IMG/VR virus record: IMGVR_UViG_3300042991_000236
Location: 1 to 64,000 of that record
DNA from: a virus
Strand: one strand, 5' to 3'
DNA: 64,000 bases
Part shown: positions 52,805 to 60,585 of the stretch, piece after piece
Layout of the letters: each line of letters opens with the position of its first letter
Position numbering within the stretch: the stretch's first letter is position 1
Program-made: the position numbers and the translations under genes
The notes under the pieces: model-generated
Told to the model about the DNA's origin: nothing
Database searches by the model: none
Seen by the model: the letters and a program-made list of their open reading frames with translations, nothing else

Positions 52805-53946
52805 TCACCCTCCCCGGTAAACCGTAGGAGTTTGTTGAAGTCAGTATCCAGATCTGTAGCCACATCAGTTGTACCTTCATATTGAGGCTGAAATAAGGAT
52901 CCACCCTCATAGTAATACTTGTAGCGGATCTCAACATAATCTCCTACCAGGGGCATATCATAGTTAGCCGGTATAGTTACATTACCAACATCAACCCAAT
53001 GATGCGCTTGTGAATTCCAGCAGATCAGAGCGACACTTCGTTTCCCCTCTGTAATACTGACTACCCGGGCCTGTGTATGCTGCCAGAAGATGACTTTAAG
53101 TTGATCACCTAAGCGGTTAGGTCTTCCTGGCTTATGGATTGCATCCAGTCGTTTGAATACAACTCCCTCACCACCATTGGCTTTGACCTTATCCCAGAGT
53201 CTCTGTTTAGCTCTGGTTCCCTCATAGAGAGGAATAATCTCTGTTGAGGCATTCCCATATTGAATATGGAAATTAACCAATGCATTAAATCTCTGCCGGT
53301 AAGTGATGTCCTTGTAGGAGTATTGGTTATATCTGAGGATATCAAAGATATACAGCTTGCTGCCGATAGCCTCACCATCCAGTTGTAGACTGTCTACCGG
53401 TTTCCTGAAGGTAACAAATGTAGGAATCAAGAAACCAAGCTTATTGGCTGCCCGAGGCTCTTTATTTACCAAATCAATTAAGACTGTATGGCGCCTACCA
53501 TTCTTCTTCTCTTGAGCTCCCCAAGCATCGTCATTGATGTACTGTTGAGCCTCTTCTTCAGAAATCTCGTTGAGGAGCTGAGGTAAAAAGCCGGAAGGGA
53601 TTTTCTCCGTACGCCGGGTAGAAGTGTCAGTAACACTAAGCAGCACATCATTTTTCATGATGGCCGTTACAGTAGTATCTCCGGAGCCTGGGTCTACAGT
53701 AATTCTATGCCCCCAGATATTACCGCTGATACCATCAGCTATCTGGTAACCCTTGTTGAGCTTTTCCATGAATTTCTTCTGGAATTCGGTTGCAGCCTTT
53801 ACTTCGCTGGCAAGTGTTTGTTTGGATATATTCAATCCAGAACCGCGGCGGCCGTAAGCAACATGAAGATCTGCTCCGTTCTGTAGAAGATGATAGACCT
53901 TATCAGATCCCCCACCGGTGAAATGTAAATCAGCTTTCTGTGTCAT
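52801..53946 (-). CDS. ATP-dependent DNA ligase with N-terminal WGR domain
   Basis: 381 residues. Residues ~15-70 form a WGR-type domain (KVYHLLQNGADLHVAYGRRG). The ligase core has motif I EKKNGR with nucleotidyl Lys ~147 (Asn in place of the usual Asp), motif III LDGEAIG, IIIa YIFDILRYN, motif IV GEGVVFKRL and motif V QLKVIFW. The C-terminal part is an OB-type domain. It seals nicks in DNA using ATP. WGR domains bind DNA ends or nicks in other proteins, so the fusion may help nick recognition. SD AGGAG precedes ATG 53946. Confidence 0.85.
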   Translation of the reverse strand: MTQKADLHFTGGGSDKVYHLLQNGADLHVAYGRRGSGLNISKQTLASEVKAATEFQKKFMEKLNKGYQIADGISGNIWGHRITVDPGSGDTTVTAIMKNDVLLSVTDTSTRRTEKIPSGFLPQLLNEISEEEAQQYINDDAWGAQEKKNGRRHTVLIDLVNKEPRAANKLGFLIPTFVTFRKPVDSLQLDGEAIGSKLYIFDILRYNQYSYKDITYRQRFNALVNFHIQYGNASTEIIPLYEGTRAKQRLWDKVKANGGEGVVFKRLDAIHKPGRPNRLGDQLKVIFWQHTQARVVSITEGKRSVALICWNSQAHHWVDVGNVTIPANYDMPLVGDYVEIRYKYYYEGGSLFQPQYEGTTDVATDLDTDFNKLLRFTGEGE

Positions 53947-53948
53947 GG

Positions 53949-54134
53949 TTATCTCCTGTATTTGTCTTCATTTCTTATTGCGAACATGATTGCTTGATCT
54001 CTGGATCTGAAACTGGCGACATTTTTTCCGTTAAGCATGTCTACAAAATAGACAGTATGATAATTACCAGACCGATCTTGCATGATATCGGTTGGCTCAA
54101 CCTGGAGTGATTTGTTTTTGAAGATGATGTTCAT
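53949..54134 (-). CDS. Small protein (61 aa)
   Basis: 61 residues, a compact strand-helix protein (DRSGNYHTVYFVDMLNGKNV, then FRSRDQAIMFAIRNEDKY). It is packed between the radical SAM gene (4-base overlap) and the ligase (2-base gap). No family recognised. Confidence 0.55.
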   Translation of the reverse strand: MNIIFKNKSLQVEPTDIMQDRSGNYHTVYFVDMLNGKNVASFRSRDQAIMFAIRNEDKYRR

Positions 54135-54865
54135 AAATTTCTATGGCCTTTTTCAGGCATGAGTGCATTCTTGTAACAACCGGACCAATCGAGAGCTTGT
54201 TCCCAATCATCAGTTGGTTCTGTCCAACTTCGTTTAAAATGCTTAGGGTTTATTTTACCGTTGTAGTGTAAATGCCCATCTCTAACATGTCCAAGTAATG
54301 GTGCATCAGGACATGAGCATGCTCTAATATCTCCCCAAGGTTTGATCATAAAACCACCACAACATTCATCAACCATGCCTAAGCCTTTACGCTTGGCTCG
54401 ACCGATATTCATGATTTGTGGTACCTGAGACACATCCCTGGTTTTAAATGGAGAGCTAGATATTTGATTTCTTTTAGTGAAGAACTCACGAATTTCTGTT
54501 TTCTGGCGTTTATGCCAGTAGTCAATACTTAAGTCGATAGACACAGCCCAGCTGCTGTATATTTCATTCATCTCACTAGCAAAATCAATCATGTCCCAGA
54601 CTTTCTTGGTGGCCAATCCATTTGTAGCAAACCAGATAGATGCCTGATTATCCATACCAAGGATTAGTTCAATCATCTGTTTGATTCTCGGATGCATTAA
54701 TGGTTCACCACCACCAAAGGTGTAATACTGATCATCTCGAAGAAATTTCATTGTATCCAGAAATGTTCCCCAATCCATATGTGAACCTACACCAGGCCGG
54801 CAACCAAAAGCGCAGTGATTGCAAGCTTGATTACACTTTGTTGTTATTTGAATATAACTTGCCAC
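54131..54865 (-). CDS. Radical SAM protein
   Basis: 244 residues from GTG 54865 (SD AAGGAG, six bases). An alternative longer frame has no SD. The Fe4S4 motif TTKCNQACNHC (Cys 11, 15, 18) is near the N-terminus, followed by the SAM-binding FGGGEPLMHP (GGEP motif) and IWFATNGLA. C-terminal cysteines (ECCGGFMIKPWGDIRACSC) resemble a SPASM-like auxiliary cluster region. Such enzymes make radical-based modifications of peptides, nucleotides or RNA. The substrate is not evident: no precursor peptide or queuosine-type gene lies beside it. Its stop overlaps the next start. Confidence 0.85.
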   Translation of the reverse strand: MASYIQITTKCNQACNHCAFGCRPGVGSHMDWGTFLDTMKFLRDDQYYTFGGGEPLMHPRIKQMIELILGMDNQASIWFATNGLATKKVWDMIDFASEMNEIYSSWAVSIDLSIDYWHKRQKTEIREFFTKRNQISSSPFKTRDVSQVPQIMNIGRAKRKGLGMVDECCGGFMIKPWGDIRACSCPDAPLLGHVRDGHLHYNGKINPKHFKRSWTEPTDDWEQALDWSGCYKNALMPEKGHRNL

Positions 54866-54875
54866 GTCTATCTCC

Positions 54876-55130
54876 TTATTCAGGAGATAGTATCTCCTGT
54901 GGTTCAATGATTACGTTATGGTATGTGCGATGCCCTTTTAGTACAGGCATATCGTGATGAAGTGAACGTATGGTATATGTCTCACCTGGCGCCCAGTCTT
55001 TGGATATCTCATTAATAAGAATCCGATCGATAATGAGCTTACCTTTGTTTCGGTAGAGCCGACAGTGAATGTACTTGGTTCCCCTACGAATGACTGTATA
55101 GGTGGCAATGTAATTCGTATGCGTGATCAT
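54876..55130 (-). CDS. Unknown protein (84 aa)
   Basis: 84 residues, strand-rich and basic (YIATYTVIRRGTKYIHCRLY, then APGETYTIRSLHHDMPVLKG). It lies ten bases upstream of the radical SAM start and may be its partner or substrate, but nothing in it proves that. SD GAGGATC. Confidence 0.5.
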   Translation of the reverse strand: MITHTNYIATYTVIRRGTKYIHCRLYRNKGKLIIDRILINEISKDWAPGETYTIRSLHHDMPVLKGHRTYHNVIIEPQEILSPE

Positions 55131-55351
55131 AGATCCTCTTTTATGAAGACAGGGATATCCAGCTTCTGAGCAATAGCTCTACATTCCCAGCAGGGCTCTG
55201 ATCCCCAGCCACGAATGGCATTCATCTTGCGATCGATTGCTTGAGACTTGGCTGTTCTTTTAAATCCAGCCAGGTCATGAACACCTGAATCCATAAGATG
55301 CAATAGCTCTCTCTTATTCAGGGCATGGAATGGATGTTTCTGTTTTGCCAT
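55127..55351 (-). CDS. Unknown small protein (74 aa)
   Basis: 74 residues from ATG 55351 (SD GAGGTGGAAG). Basic N-terminus, an HTH-like helix pair and a late Cys pair (PCWECRAIAQ). It overlaps the upstream gene by 38 bases and the next by 4. No family recognised. Confidence 0.5.
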   Translation of the reverse strand: MAKQKHPFHALNKRELLHLMDSGVHDLAGFKRTAKSQAIDRKMNAIRGWGSEPCWECRAIAQKLDIPVFIKEDL

Positions 55352-55472
55352 CTTCCACCTCAATTATTTCATATTTGACTAAGGGCTCACCGTACTTAGC
55401 GATGTACTTCTGAAGGATGTCATAATCTCCATCTTCAGTTCCTGTCGGCCAATGGTATCTGACTTTCTTCAT
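55314..55472 (-). CDS. Small protein (52 aa)
   Basis: 52 residues beginning KKVRYHWPTGTEDGDYDILQ, with SD AGGAG before ATG 55472. Start overlaps the previous stop (ATGA). No family recognised. Confidence 0.5.
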   Translation of the reverse strand: MKKVRYHWPTGTEDGDYDILQKYIAKYGEPLVKYEIIEVEDGKTETSIPCPE

Positions 55473-55690
55473 CTCATTCTCCTGTAGCCTGGGTGTTCTG
55501 ATTCACTGTATTTGATACTAGTATCTGGGCTACATGGATTAAACCACCCCATACTTGGAGGATGAAATGCACATACCCAGGCACTGATGAATTTGGTGAT
55601 CAGGTGTAGATCTGAAGTTCTGCAGCCAATAGTTTTAGCCAGCTGAACTACATTGTAGAGCTTAGCTCCACCAGGTATGATTTCGAACAT
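55469..55690 (-). CDS. Unknown protein (73 aa)
   Basis: 73 residues from ATG 55690 (SD GAGGAG). It has an aromatic and Cys-containing C-terminal half (AWVCAFHPPSMGWFNPC). Start overlaps the previous stop by one base. No family recognised. Confidence 0.5.
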   Translation of the reverse strand: MFEIIPGGAKLYNVVQLAKTIGCRTSDLHLITKFISAWVCAFHPPSMGWFNPCSPDTSIKYSESEHPGYRRMR

Positions 55691-55872
55691 CACTCTCCTC
55701 GTTTCTTAGCTTCATTGATACAGTTTTGACATTCTTGTTCAGGATCCAAAACTGTACATACTGTATGAGCTCCCATGAATGACATAAGATTTATCAGTTT
55801 AGTAGCATGGTCATCACAACATGCTGTTATACCCGAGGGTGTATGAACGAATTTGGTAGCAGGATATTTCAT
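55690..55872 (-). CDS. Cys/His-rich small protein (60 aa)
   Basis: 60 residues with TACCDDHATKL and ECQNCINEAKK, two Cys pairs and a His that could bind zinc. It shares one base with the next gene. Function unknown. Confidence 0.5.
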   Translation of the reverse strand: MKYPATKFVHTPSGITACCDDHATKLINLMSFMGAHTVCTVLDPEQECQNCINEAKKRGE

Positions 55873-55880
55873 AATTACTC

Positions 55881-56159
55881 CTAGAAAGGATTGATTTTAG
55901 GGAAGTACCCTTGACGGATCCTGGTTTCCCATTCACCGCATGTAATGGCGCTGAGCATAGTAAGGTGAGTGTCTATGGTTTTTCGTCCAATGTGAACGAT
56001 ATATCGACCTTTTACTTTTTCAATATTGACGTTGGGCAGTTCAGCTCCATACCAGAGGAAACCAAGTAATTCAGTTCTACCATCTGCGTATTTATTTCTT
56101 TTGGCTTTAACCTCTCTAACTGTCCAATTGGTTCGTAACCTGGCATGACCTAACTGCAT
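55881..56159 (-). CDS. Unknown protein (92 aa)
   Basis: 92 residues from ATG 56159, chosen because AGGAGGAAAC precedes it. A longer frame reaches into the upstream gene. Strand-rich (LGFLWYGAELPNVNIEKVKG, then GRYIVHIGRKT). No family recognised. Confidence 0.5.
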   Translation of the reverse strand: MQLGHARLRTNWTVREVKAKRNKYADGRTELLGFLWYGAELPNVNIEKVKGRYIVHIGRKTIDTHLTMLSAITCGEWETRIRQGYFPKINPF

Positions 56160-56328
56160 TTGTTTCCTCCTCATGTTCGTACCAGAATCTACGTTTATAA
56201 CAGCAATCCCGGGCTTGCTTAAATGTGTTATGTGAAAGATCACAACGTCGGCATGGGTAGGTTGGATGGCCCATAATATTCCGTAGTCTATCTTGGGCGG
56301 TCATAAAATCTGTAATTTCCCTATTCAT
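56116..56328 (-). CDS. Zinc-finger-type protein (70 aa)
   Basis: 70 residues. The region YPCRRCDLSHNTFKQARDCC has two Cys pairs and His, a zinc-finger-like pattern in a basic protein, possibly a transcription or host-interaction factor. It overlaps the next gene by 44 bases. Confidence 0.5.
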   Translation of the reverse strand: MNREITDFMTAQDRLRNIMGHPTYPCRRCDLSHNTFKQARDCCYKRRFWYEHEEETNAVRSCQVTNQLDS

Positions 56329-56329
56329 C

Positions 56330-56434
56330 TCATCCTCCGGAGAATGCTTGAAGTACTGTTTGGATCATAATGATCAACAGCATTAAGGCGAAGCAACAAC
56401 AGGCCGTTACTGCAGCCACAAGTTCTTTATTCAT
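56330..56434 (-). CDS. Small membrane peptide (34 aa)
   Basis: 34 residues, a single hydrophobic helix with a CCC triplet (AAVTACCCFALMLLIIMIQT). SD GAGAGGG precedes ATG 56434. Probably an inner-membrane peptide of unknown role. Confidence 0.5.
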   Translation of the reverse strand: MNKELVAAVTACCCFALMLLIIMIQTVLQAFSGG

Positions 56435-56435
56435 A

Positions 56436-56594
56436 CTACCCTCTCTCTTTTTGTTTTCCACATTTTGAGCACTCATACCAAGTATTGGGAGTTAATGGCT
56501 GACCTTTTACAGTCCATTCATGATCACATAACAGTTCTACATAGTTCATTTTCCTGGCTATAAGGTCTTTTGCAACTAAACTAAACAAACTCAT
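56436..56594 (-). CDS. Zn-knuckle small protein (52 aa)
   Basis: 52 residues. A helical N-terminus is followed by CDHEWTVKGQ and YECSKCGKQKERG, a Cys/His set for one zinc. It is the first gene after the promoter-like region 56595-56806, so it heads a transcript. SD GGAG before ATG 56594. Confidence 0.6.
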   Translation of the reverse strand: MSLFSLVAKDLIARKMNYVELLCDHEWTVKGQPLTPNTWYECSKCGKQKERG

Positions 56595-56661
56595 AAGTTC
56601 TCCAGTAGTTAACCTATAAGTTAACTTTTTGACTATCTAAGATACGTGTAGAGTTTGACTC

Positions 56662-56711
56662 TTTTTGACCAGTTAGGTGTCAGGGTAGTGTTATGCCCTT
56701 TTGGTCAAAAA
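56662..56711 (-). repeat. 10-bp inverted repeat element upstream of 56594
   Basis: TTTTTGACCA (56662-56671) and TGGTCAAAAA (56702-56711) are perfect inverted repeats, with an inner GGG/CCC stem. Nearby - strand sequences TTGACG and TTGACC resemble -35 boxes. It lies in the 274-base gene-free stretch 56595-56868 and may be an operator or structured leader. Confidence 0.45.
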
Positions 56712-56791
56712 CGTCAAAGTTATGTGTTATGTTTGGGGTGTTTTGAAGGTACTCTTTTCCTGTATAAATATCTACAAGAAATTGTGCAACA

Positions 56792-56806
56792 ACAGCCGGA
56801 GGCTGT
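56792..56806 (-). promoter_or_regulatory. GGA-loop hairpin, candidate virion RNA polymerase promoter
   Basis: ACAGCC-GGA-GGCTGT on the + strand is a 6-bp stem with a GGA loop. It lies just downstream of the strong terminator 56821-56870 and upstream of a 50-gene-scale leftward run, the best context among the four. The template base 12 positions from the loop centre (56787) is C, as at 52377. Confidence 0.55.
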
Positions 56807-56820
56807 AAGTCAGGCTGGAG

Positions 56821-56870
56821 TATAAAAAGTTAACTGCCTACCCAATTAAGGATAGACAGTAGTTAACTTT
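56821..56870 (-). terminator. Strong rho-independent terminator
   Basis: On the - strand AAAGTTAACT-A-CTGTCTATCC pairs with GGGTAGGCAG-TTAACTTT (about 20 bp, two G-T, one bulge) around TTAATT and runs into TTTTTATA. It ends the transcript of the HNH gene 56869-57531. Confidence 0.85.
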
Positions 56871-57531
56871 AAGAAAGAATTTCATGATTGATGTTTGGGA
56901 TGGTTGAGTAACGCCATTTATAGCCATAAGCATGAGTTCTTAGGTAATTTCTATAAGTCCCGTCAGGTCTCTTTTGTGGTTGTATCTTTTGATTACAAAC
57001 ATCATGGATATTTATTCTGCATGTTACTCCAAGATGTCTTGCTGCCGCAGCAACTGAGTGAAATCTTTGAATAAAATTACCATCCATATCTAGCATATCT
57101 ACAGCATGATTGTGCTTTGTATTGGTGCCATTAAACGTATCATTGCTATACCGTTGAATGTTCTGTTTAGAAGTACTGAGTTGGATATTATCCAGTCGAT
57201 AGCTTATTCGGTCATTAATTCGATCAATAGATGGTTTAATATCTTTTGTATAATCAGAAATTTCCCAAGCTTTAAATAGTTGATTGAATGCTGGTTGCGC
57301 TATAAGCCAAACATGGAGATCTTCGGCTGTATAAGTAGGTGGTGTATACTGTCTCTTTTTAGATATCGCTCGCTGATGTCGAAGCATCTCTTTTGCCAGT
57401 CCTATTGATGTGCGATGATAACGTTTTCGACATTCTTTACATTCGTTTTGTAATCCTAGTAACCCAAAGGAATACTTATGAAAATTGTCAATTGATAAGT
57501 CTTTTTTACAGCATGCACATTGTTTTGTCAT
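56869..57531 (-). CDS. HNH-like homing endonuclease, zinc-ribbon/NUMOD type
   Basis: 220 residues from ATG 57531 (SD AGGAG). It is built like the protein at 37794-38387: a zinc ribbon (CACCKKDLSIDNFH, then ECKECRKRYH), the core IKPSIDRINDRISYRLDNIQ and a NUMOD1-like C-terminal domain (FHSVAAAARHLGVTCRINIH). It stands alone between two terminators downstream of RNA polymerase II subunit 2, so it is a free-standing cassette. It may target the 3' end of that gene. Confidence 0.75.
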   Translation of the reverse strand: MTKQCACCKKDLSIDNFHKYSFGLLGLQNECKECRKRYHRTSIGLAKEMLRHQRAISKKRQYTPPTYTAEDLHVWLIAQPAFNQLFKAWEISDYTKDIKPSIDRINDRISYRLDNIQLSTSKQNIQRYSNDTFNGTNTKHNHAVDMLDMDGNFIQRFHSVAAAARHLGVTCRINIHDVCNQKIQPQKRPDGTYRNYLRTHAYGYKWRYSTIPNINHEILS

Positions 57532-57541
57532 GGCGTCTCCT

Positions 57542-57578
57542 AAAAAATTTGGTGTACCCTCATAGAGAAGGTACACCA
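57542..57578 (-). terminator. Rho-independent terminator after RNA polymerase II subunit 2
   Basis: On the - strand TGGTGTACC pairs with GGTACACCA around an 11-base loop and is followed by AATTTTTTA. It lies 32 bases after the RNA polymerase II gene and just before the HNH gene 56869-57531. Confidence 0.8.
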
Positions 57579-57609
57579 TTATCATAAAGTATTCAAGTCA
57601 TAAAGTACT

Positions 57610-58818
57610 CTATGACAAAAAGTATTCTGATTTCATGATCTCGTCACCAAGATTGTTCGAGGCTTTGGTGTAATTGAAGGTAGGGTCATTCCTTACCTCT
57701 CTGATGATCTGTACGCCTACGTTGCTGTCAGCAAGCTCTACGAGGATATCCCTGTAGACCTCTCTCATTTCATTGACGTAATTCGGATGGCACTTGAATG
57801 CGTCATGGATAGTTAATACAGGGAATGAAGGACGGGTAAGTGTTTCATCGATTAATGCAGAGAGTTCAATTCTGTATCCAATCGAGAATTCAAGTACATT
57901 GTTCTCTGTAATGAATTCAACTCCACGTAAACTTAAGAATCCATGATCTCTTGCCGAGACTTCAATTGGATGTAAGATCATTGGATTGGATGGTTTATTA
58001 CTGGCATGACCCAAAATACAGTCTACTTCAAGTAATCGAGCACGATCGTAGTTACAGCGTCTGACAGTCTCTCTTACTAGAAATCCATCAGTGGCGTGAA
58101 CCATGTTGGCGGCAACCGCAAGACCAAATTCTGAACCAATATTCTCCTCATAAATATATGTCAGTGTGGAATGATCCAGTTCATCAATCTCGATCTTGGC
58201 CTTACATTTCTGTAACACCGGTACACGAGCCTGGAAGCCATCAGGTAGCGTATGACTGTGAACCAAGGCATTAGGTTGCCAAGATGATAAGAGTTCCTGC
58301 ATAAGGAAGCATGCTCCAGGAGCTACCAATTCTTGAGCCTTATAGAATGCATAAAGCTCATTGGTTTCCTCACCAAATATCCTCTTAGGTGTTGCTACAG
58401 ATCCATAATAATGGGTCATCGTAGCAGATTTAGCATCAGCTCTCGGAACTGTTACATCACTGGGTAACATGGCATTCATGGCTTTAGTACATTCTCCATA
58501 CATATCCATTCTCTTGGATCCAATAACACCAGTATTGGAGCTGGTTACATGACAGCCCGTAAGGATGCCAAGGATGGATATGCCTGATGCACATGCGTCT
58601 AGCTCTACAAGGAAACCTGATGGCCTACCTGCAAGAGCGTCTTCAAGAGCTAATACACCGGCAAGGAACTGAGCAGGTTTCTCTGCATAGGCAACCTTAG
58701 CATGCAGATCCTTAATCGAATCTACCCAAGCTATGCGCTGTTTGAAGGACTTCTTATCAAGTCCGTATTGGTTGGCTATATCTATTTTGATGTATTCCAA
58801 CGCTGAAAAACGTATCAT
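57610..58818 (-). CDS. RNA polymerase II large subunit (N4 gp16-like, T7-family)
   Basis: 402 residues carrying the catalytic half of a T7-type RNA polymerase: motif A FLVELDACASGI (Asp 74), motif B RADAKSATMTHYYGS (Arg 126, Lys 130, Tyr 138), a T7-like NMVHATDGFLVRE, and motif C LTIHDAFKCHPNY (His 338, Asp 339). The fingers/palm N-terminal part is supplied by the separate subunit at 59778-60584. In N4 the gp15/gp16 heterodimer transcribes middle genes and needs gp2 for promoter melting. ATG 58818 overlaps the upstream HNH stop (ATGA). Confidence 0.9.
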   Translation of the reverse strand: MIRFSALEYIKIDIANQYGLDKKSFKQRIAWVDSIKDLHAKVAYAEKPAQFLAGVLALEDALAGRPSGFLVELDACASGISILGILTGCHVTSSNTGVIGSKRMDMYGECTKAMNAMLPSDVTVPRADAKSATMTHYYGSVATPKRIFGEETNELYAFYKAQELVAPGACFLMQELLSSWQPNALVHSHTLPDGFQARVPVLQKCKAKIEIDELDHSTLTYIYEENIGSEFGLAVAANMVHATDGFLVRETVRRCNYDRARLLEVDCILGHASNKPSNPMILHPIEVSARDHGFLSLRGVEFITENNVLEFSIGYRIELSALIDETLTRPSFPVLTIHDAFKCHPNYVNEMREVYRDILVELADSNVGVQIIREVRNDPTFNYTKASNNLGDEIMKSEYFLS

Positions 58819-59486
58819 ATAGGCTCCTGTATTTTATGTGGAAGTTGATGATCTAAAATATATTGATTTCTGTATGTCACAGCAGCATGCTCTGTGGGGA
58901 AGATACCAAGATGGATATTTTGAAAATTAACACAAATTCTTGCTCTCCATCTATTCTCCCCAATACAATTGATACCCATAAAATTGAATTTAGTATTTGA
59001 CATTTTATTACGATTAGCTTGTTGAACTGGTTTGGTAACCCAACGACAATTATCAGGTGAATACCCTAAATCATTATTTTTACGGTCTAGTTCTAATGCT
59101 TCGTTAAAACCATTTTGTCGGGCCCACTGAGCGAATACAGCATACTCTGACCATTCTTGACATATACTGATTCCTCTTGCACCATACCGAGAATACGCTT
59201 TCGACTTGGGATTATTACACCTCTGATTCATCGATTTCCAGCGTTTGTAAAGGGTGGATAATCCAGATTGGAGAGCCTCTCCATGTATGGTTTGATCTTT
59301 AAATTGATCGCACCCACATGAATAGACTCTTCCTGATCTGACATTTCCTAGTAACATGACCTTTTTATTACCGCATTTACAAAGGAACAGAGCTTCACGA
59401 CAGTTCTGTTTCTTTCTGGGTGTGTCACCTAAATAGGTCAATCCATTAAACTGATCACCAATAGTTACTGTAATTACTTTTGGCAT
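58815..59486 (-). CDS. HNH/AP2 homing endonuclease between RNA polymerase II genes
   Basis: 223 residues. A Cys domain (CKCGNKKVMLLGNVRSGRVY, then SCGC) is followed by RWKSMNQRCNNPKSKAYSRY, GISICQEWSEYAVFAQW and ALELDRKNNDLGYSPDNCRW (the ELDRKNN..GY...NC core). A C-terminal AP2 domain (NRWRARICVNFQNIHLGIFP) follows. It sits directly before the large subunit gene and overlaps its start. SD AAGGAG precedes ATG 59486. Close relatives are common phage homing endonucleases. Confidence 0.85.
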   Translation of the reverse strand: MPKVITVTIGDQFNGLTYLGDTPRKKQNCREALFLCKCGNKKVMLLGNVRSGRVYSCGCDQFKDQTIHGEALQSGLSTLYKRWKSMNQRCNNPKSKAYSRYGARGISICQEWSEYAVFAQWARQNGFNEALELDRKNNDLGYSPDNCRWVTKPVQQANRNKMSNTKFNFMGINCIGENRWRARICVNFQNIHLGIFPTEHAAVTYRNQYILDHQLPHKIQEPI

Positions 59487-59506
59487 ATAAACTCCTTAAT
59501 TTATTA

Positions 59507-59543
59507 GTTATTTATATATACACTATTGGTGATCGAATGTCAA
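59507..59543 (-). promoter_or_regulatory. Near-consensus sigma70 promoter
   Basis: On the - strand TTGACA (59543-59538) and TATATA (59520-59515) are separated by exactly 17 bases. The -35 is perfect and the -10 matches four of six. A start near 59508 would give a short leader to the HNH gene at 59486 and then RNA polymerase II subunit 2. It would allow host RNA polymerase to transcribe this part. Confidence 0.65.
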
Positions 59544-59565
59544 TTAGTCATATAGTTAGTCATGA

Positions 59566-59781
59566 TTATTCTCCTGTAAGTAATGAGTCCATTAAGGACT
59601 TCTGTAAGCATGCAGATAAATCTCTCGCACATGGAATGCAAATATGCTGATAGAAGTCACTACCAGCTTTACGAGACGTAAGGGTGATCAGTTTTCCTCT
59701 ATTAGATAAAGTGCATATCTCACACCAGACACCTTTATTAGCGTCAAGTTCAGTCATGATCAATCCCTGTTCATGTATCAT
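59566..59781 (-). CDS. Zinc-finger-type protein (71 aa)
   Basis: 71 residues (or 63 if it starts at the next ATG, which has SD AGGGA). It contains WCEICTLSNRGK and HICIPCARDLSACL, two CxxC pairs. The first ATG overlaps the stop of RNA polymerase II subunit 1 (ATGA). A small zinc protein beside RNA polymerase II could be a transcription accessory, but I cannot show it. Confidence 0.55.
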   Translation of the reverse strand: MIHEQGLIMTELDANKGVWCEICTLSNRGKLITLTSRKAGSDFYQHICIPCARDLSACLQKSLMDSLLTGE

Positions 59782-60584
59782 AATTTCACGATCTCCTTAT
59801 TGGCTAACTGAACGATAGCCTTTTTGTATGAGCTTCCTTGGTATCCCACGCAGTAACCGCTGGCGTAACAGCGTCCACGAGTATCATTGGAGTGCTCAAG
59901 ATAGAAGAGGTTTCCCTGTTGTTCTATGAGCTCATAGATGCCCTTAGAGTGTTCCACGAATGTATCCCAAGCATCTACCTGCTCTTGGGTTTCATGTACG
60001 TTGGTGGTAGTTTCAGGCATGCTCTCGATGATCCTGAGTTCAAGACTCAAGGGTATGTTGTTCATGCGATTGATATGATCAACGCATACATCACCCTCAT
60101 GTTGTTTAAATCTGGATCCAAGGATCTGAGATTTAGTGAGAGGCTCTGGCTCTTCAAACACTGGCATGTGCTTGATGAACTGAGGGATCTGTACTCGGAG
60201 CACATGATCGGTAGTAATCATCATAGTCTTATCCGATGTTTTGGTAATGACTATGAGTTCACACTGGTAAGCCAATGCTATCATTTCAGCGGCTGTCTTG
60301 ATTCTATCGAGAGTATCAGCACACTTCACATGATTAGCTATGGCGCCTATCATAGCCTGATAGGTGATACCATTCGGATGAAGCAGAGCCATAGCAAACA
60401 TATGATAGACAACCTCATACAGCTCTTCTACTTCAGGACTCCATTCAGCCAGTCTCTTGTTCTTACTGGCGTAGTGATGACTCATGTAACACCATTGATC
60501 CAAGGTTTCAACAGTGTCCTGTATATCCTGTATGAATGGGTTATGGTCAAAATAGTTCATCAGCCATTTAATTTCTGGTTGCAT
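59778..60584 (-). CDS. RNA polymerase II small subunit (N4 gp15-like)
   Basis: 268 residues, the N-terminal half of a T7-type polymerase. The C-terminal region FYLEHSNDTRGRCYASGYCV carries the DxxGR motif that contacts the RNA-DNA hybrid near the active site, followed by KKAIVQLANKEIV. The length is practically that of N4 gp15. It has to assemble with the product of 57610-58818 to be active. In N4 both are early genes made by the virion polymerase. SD AAGGAG precedes ATG 60584. Confidence 0.87.
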   Translation of the reverse strand: MQPEIKWLMNYFDHNPFIQDIQDTVETLDQWCYMSHHYASKNKRLAEWSPEVEELYEVVYHMFAMALLHPNGITYQAMIGAIANHVKCADTLDRIKTAAEMIALAYQCELIVITKTSDKTMMITTDHVLRVQIPQFIKHMPVFEEPEPLTKSQILGSRFKQHEGDVCVDHINRMNNIPLSLELRIIESMPETTTNVHETQEQVDAWDTFVEHSKGIYELIEQQGNLFYLEHSNDTRGRCYASGYCVGYQGSSYKKAIVQLANKEIVKL

Positions 60585-60585
60585 A

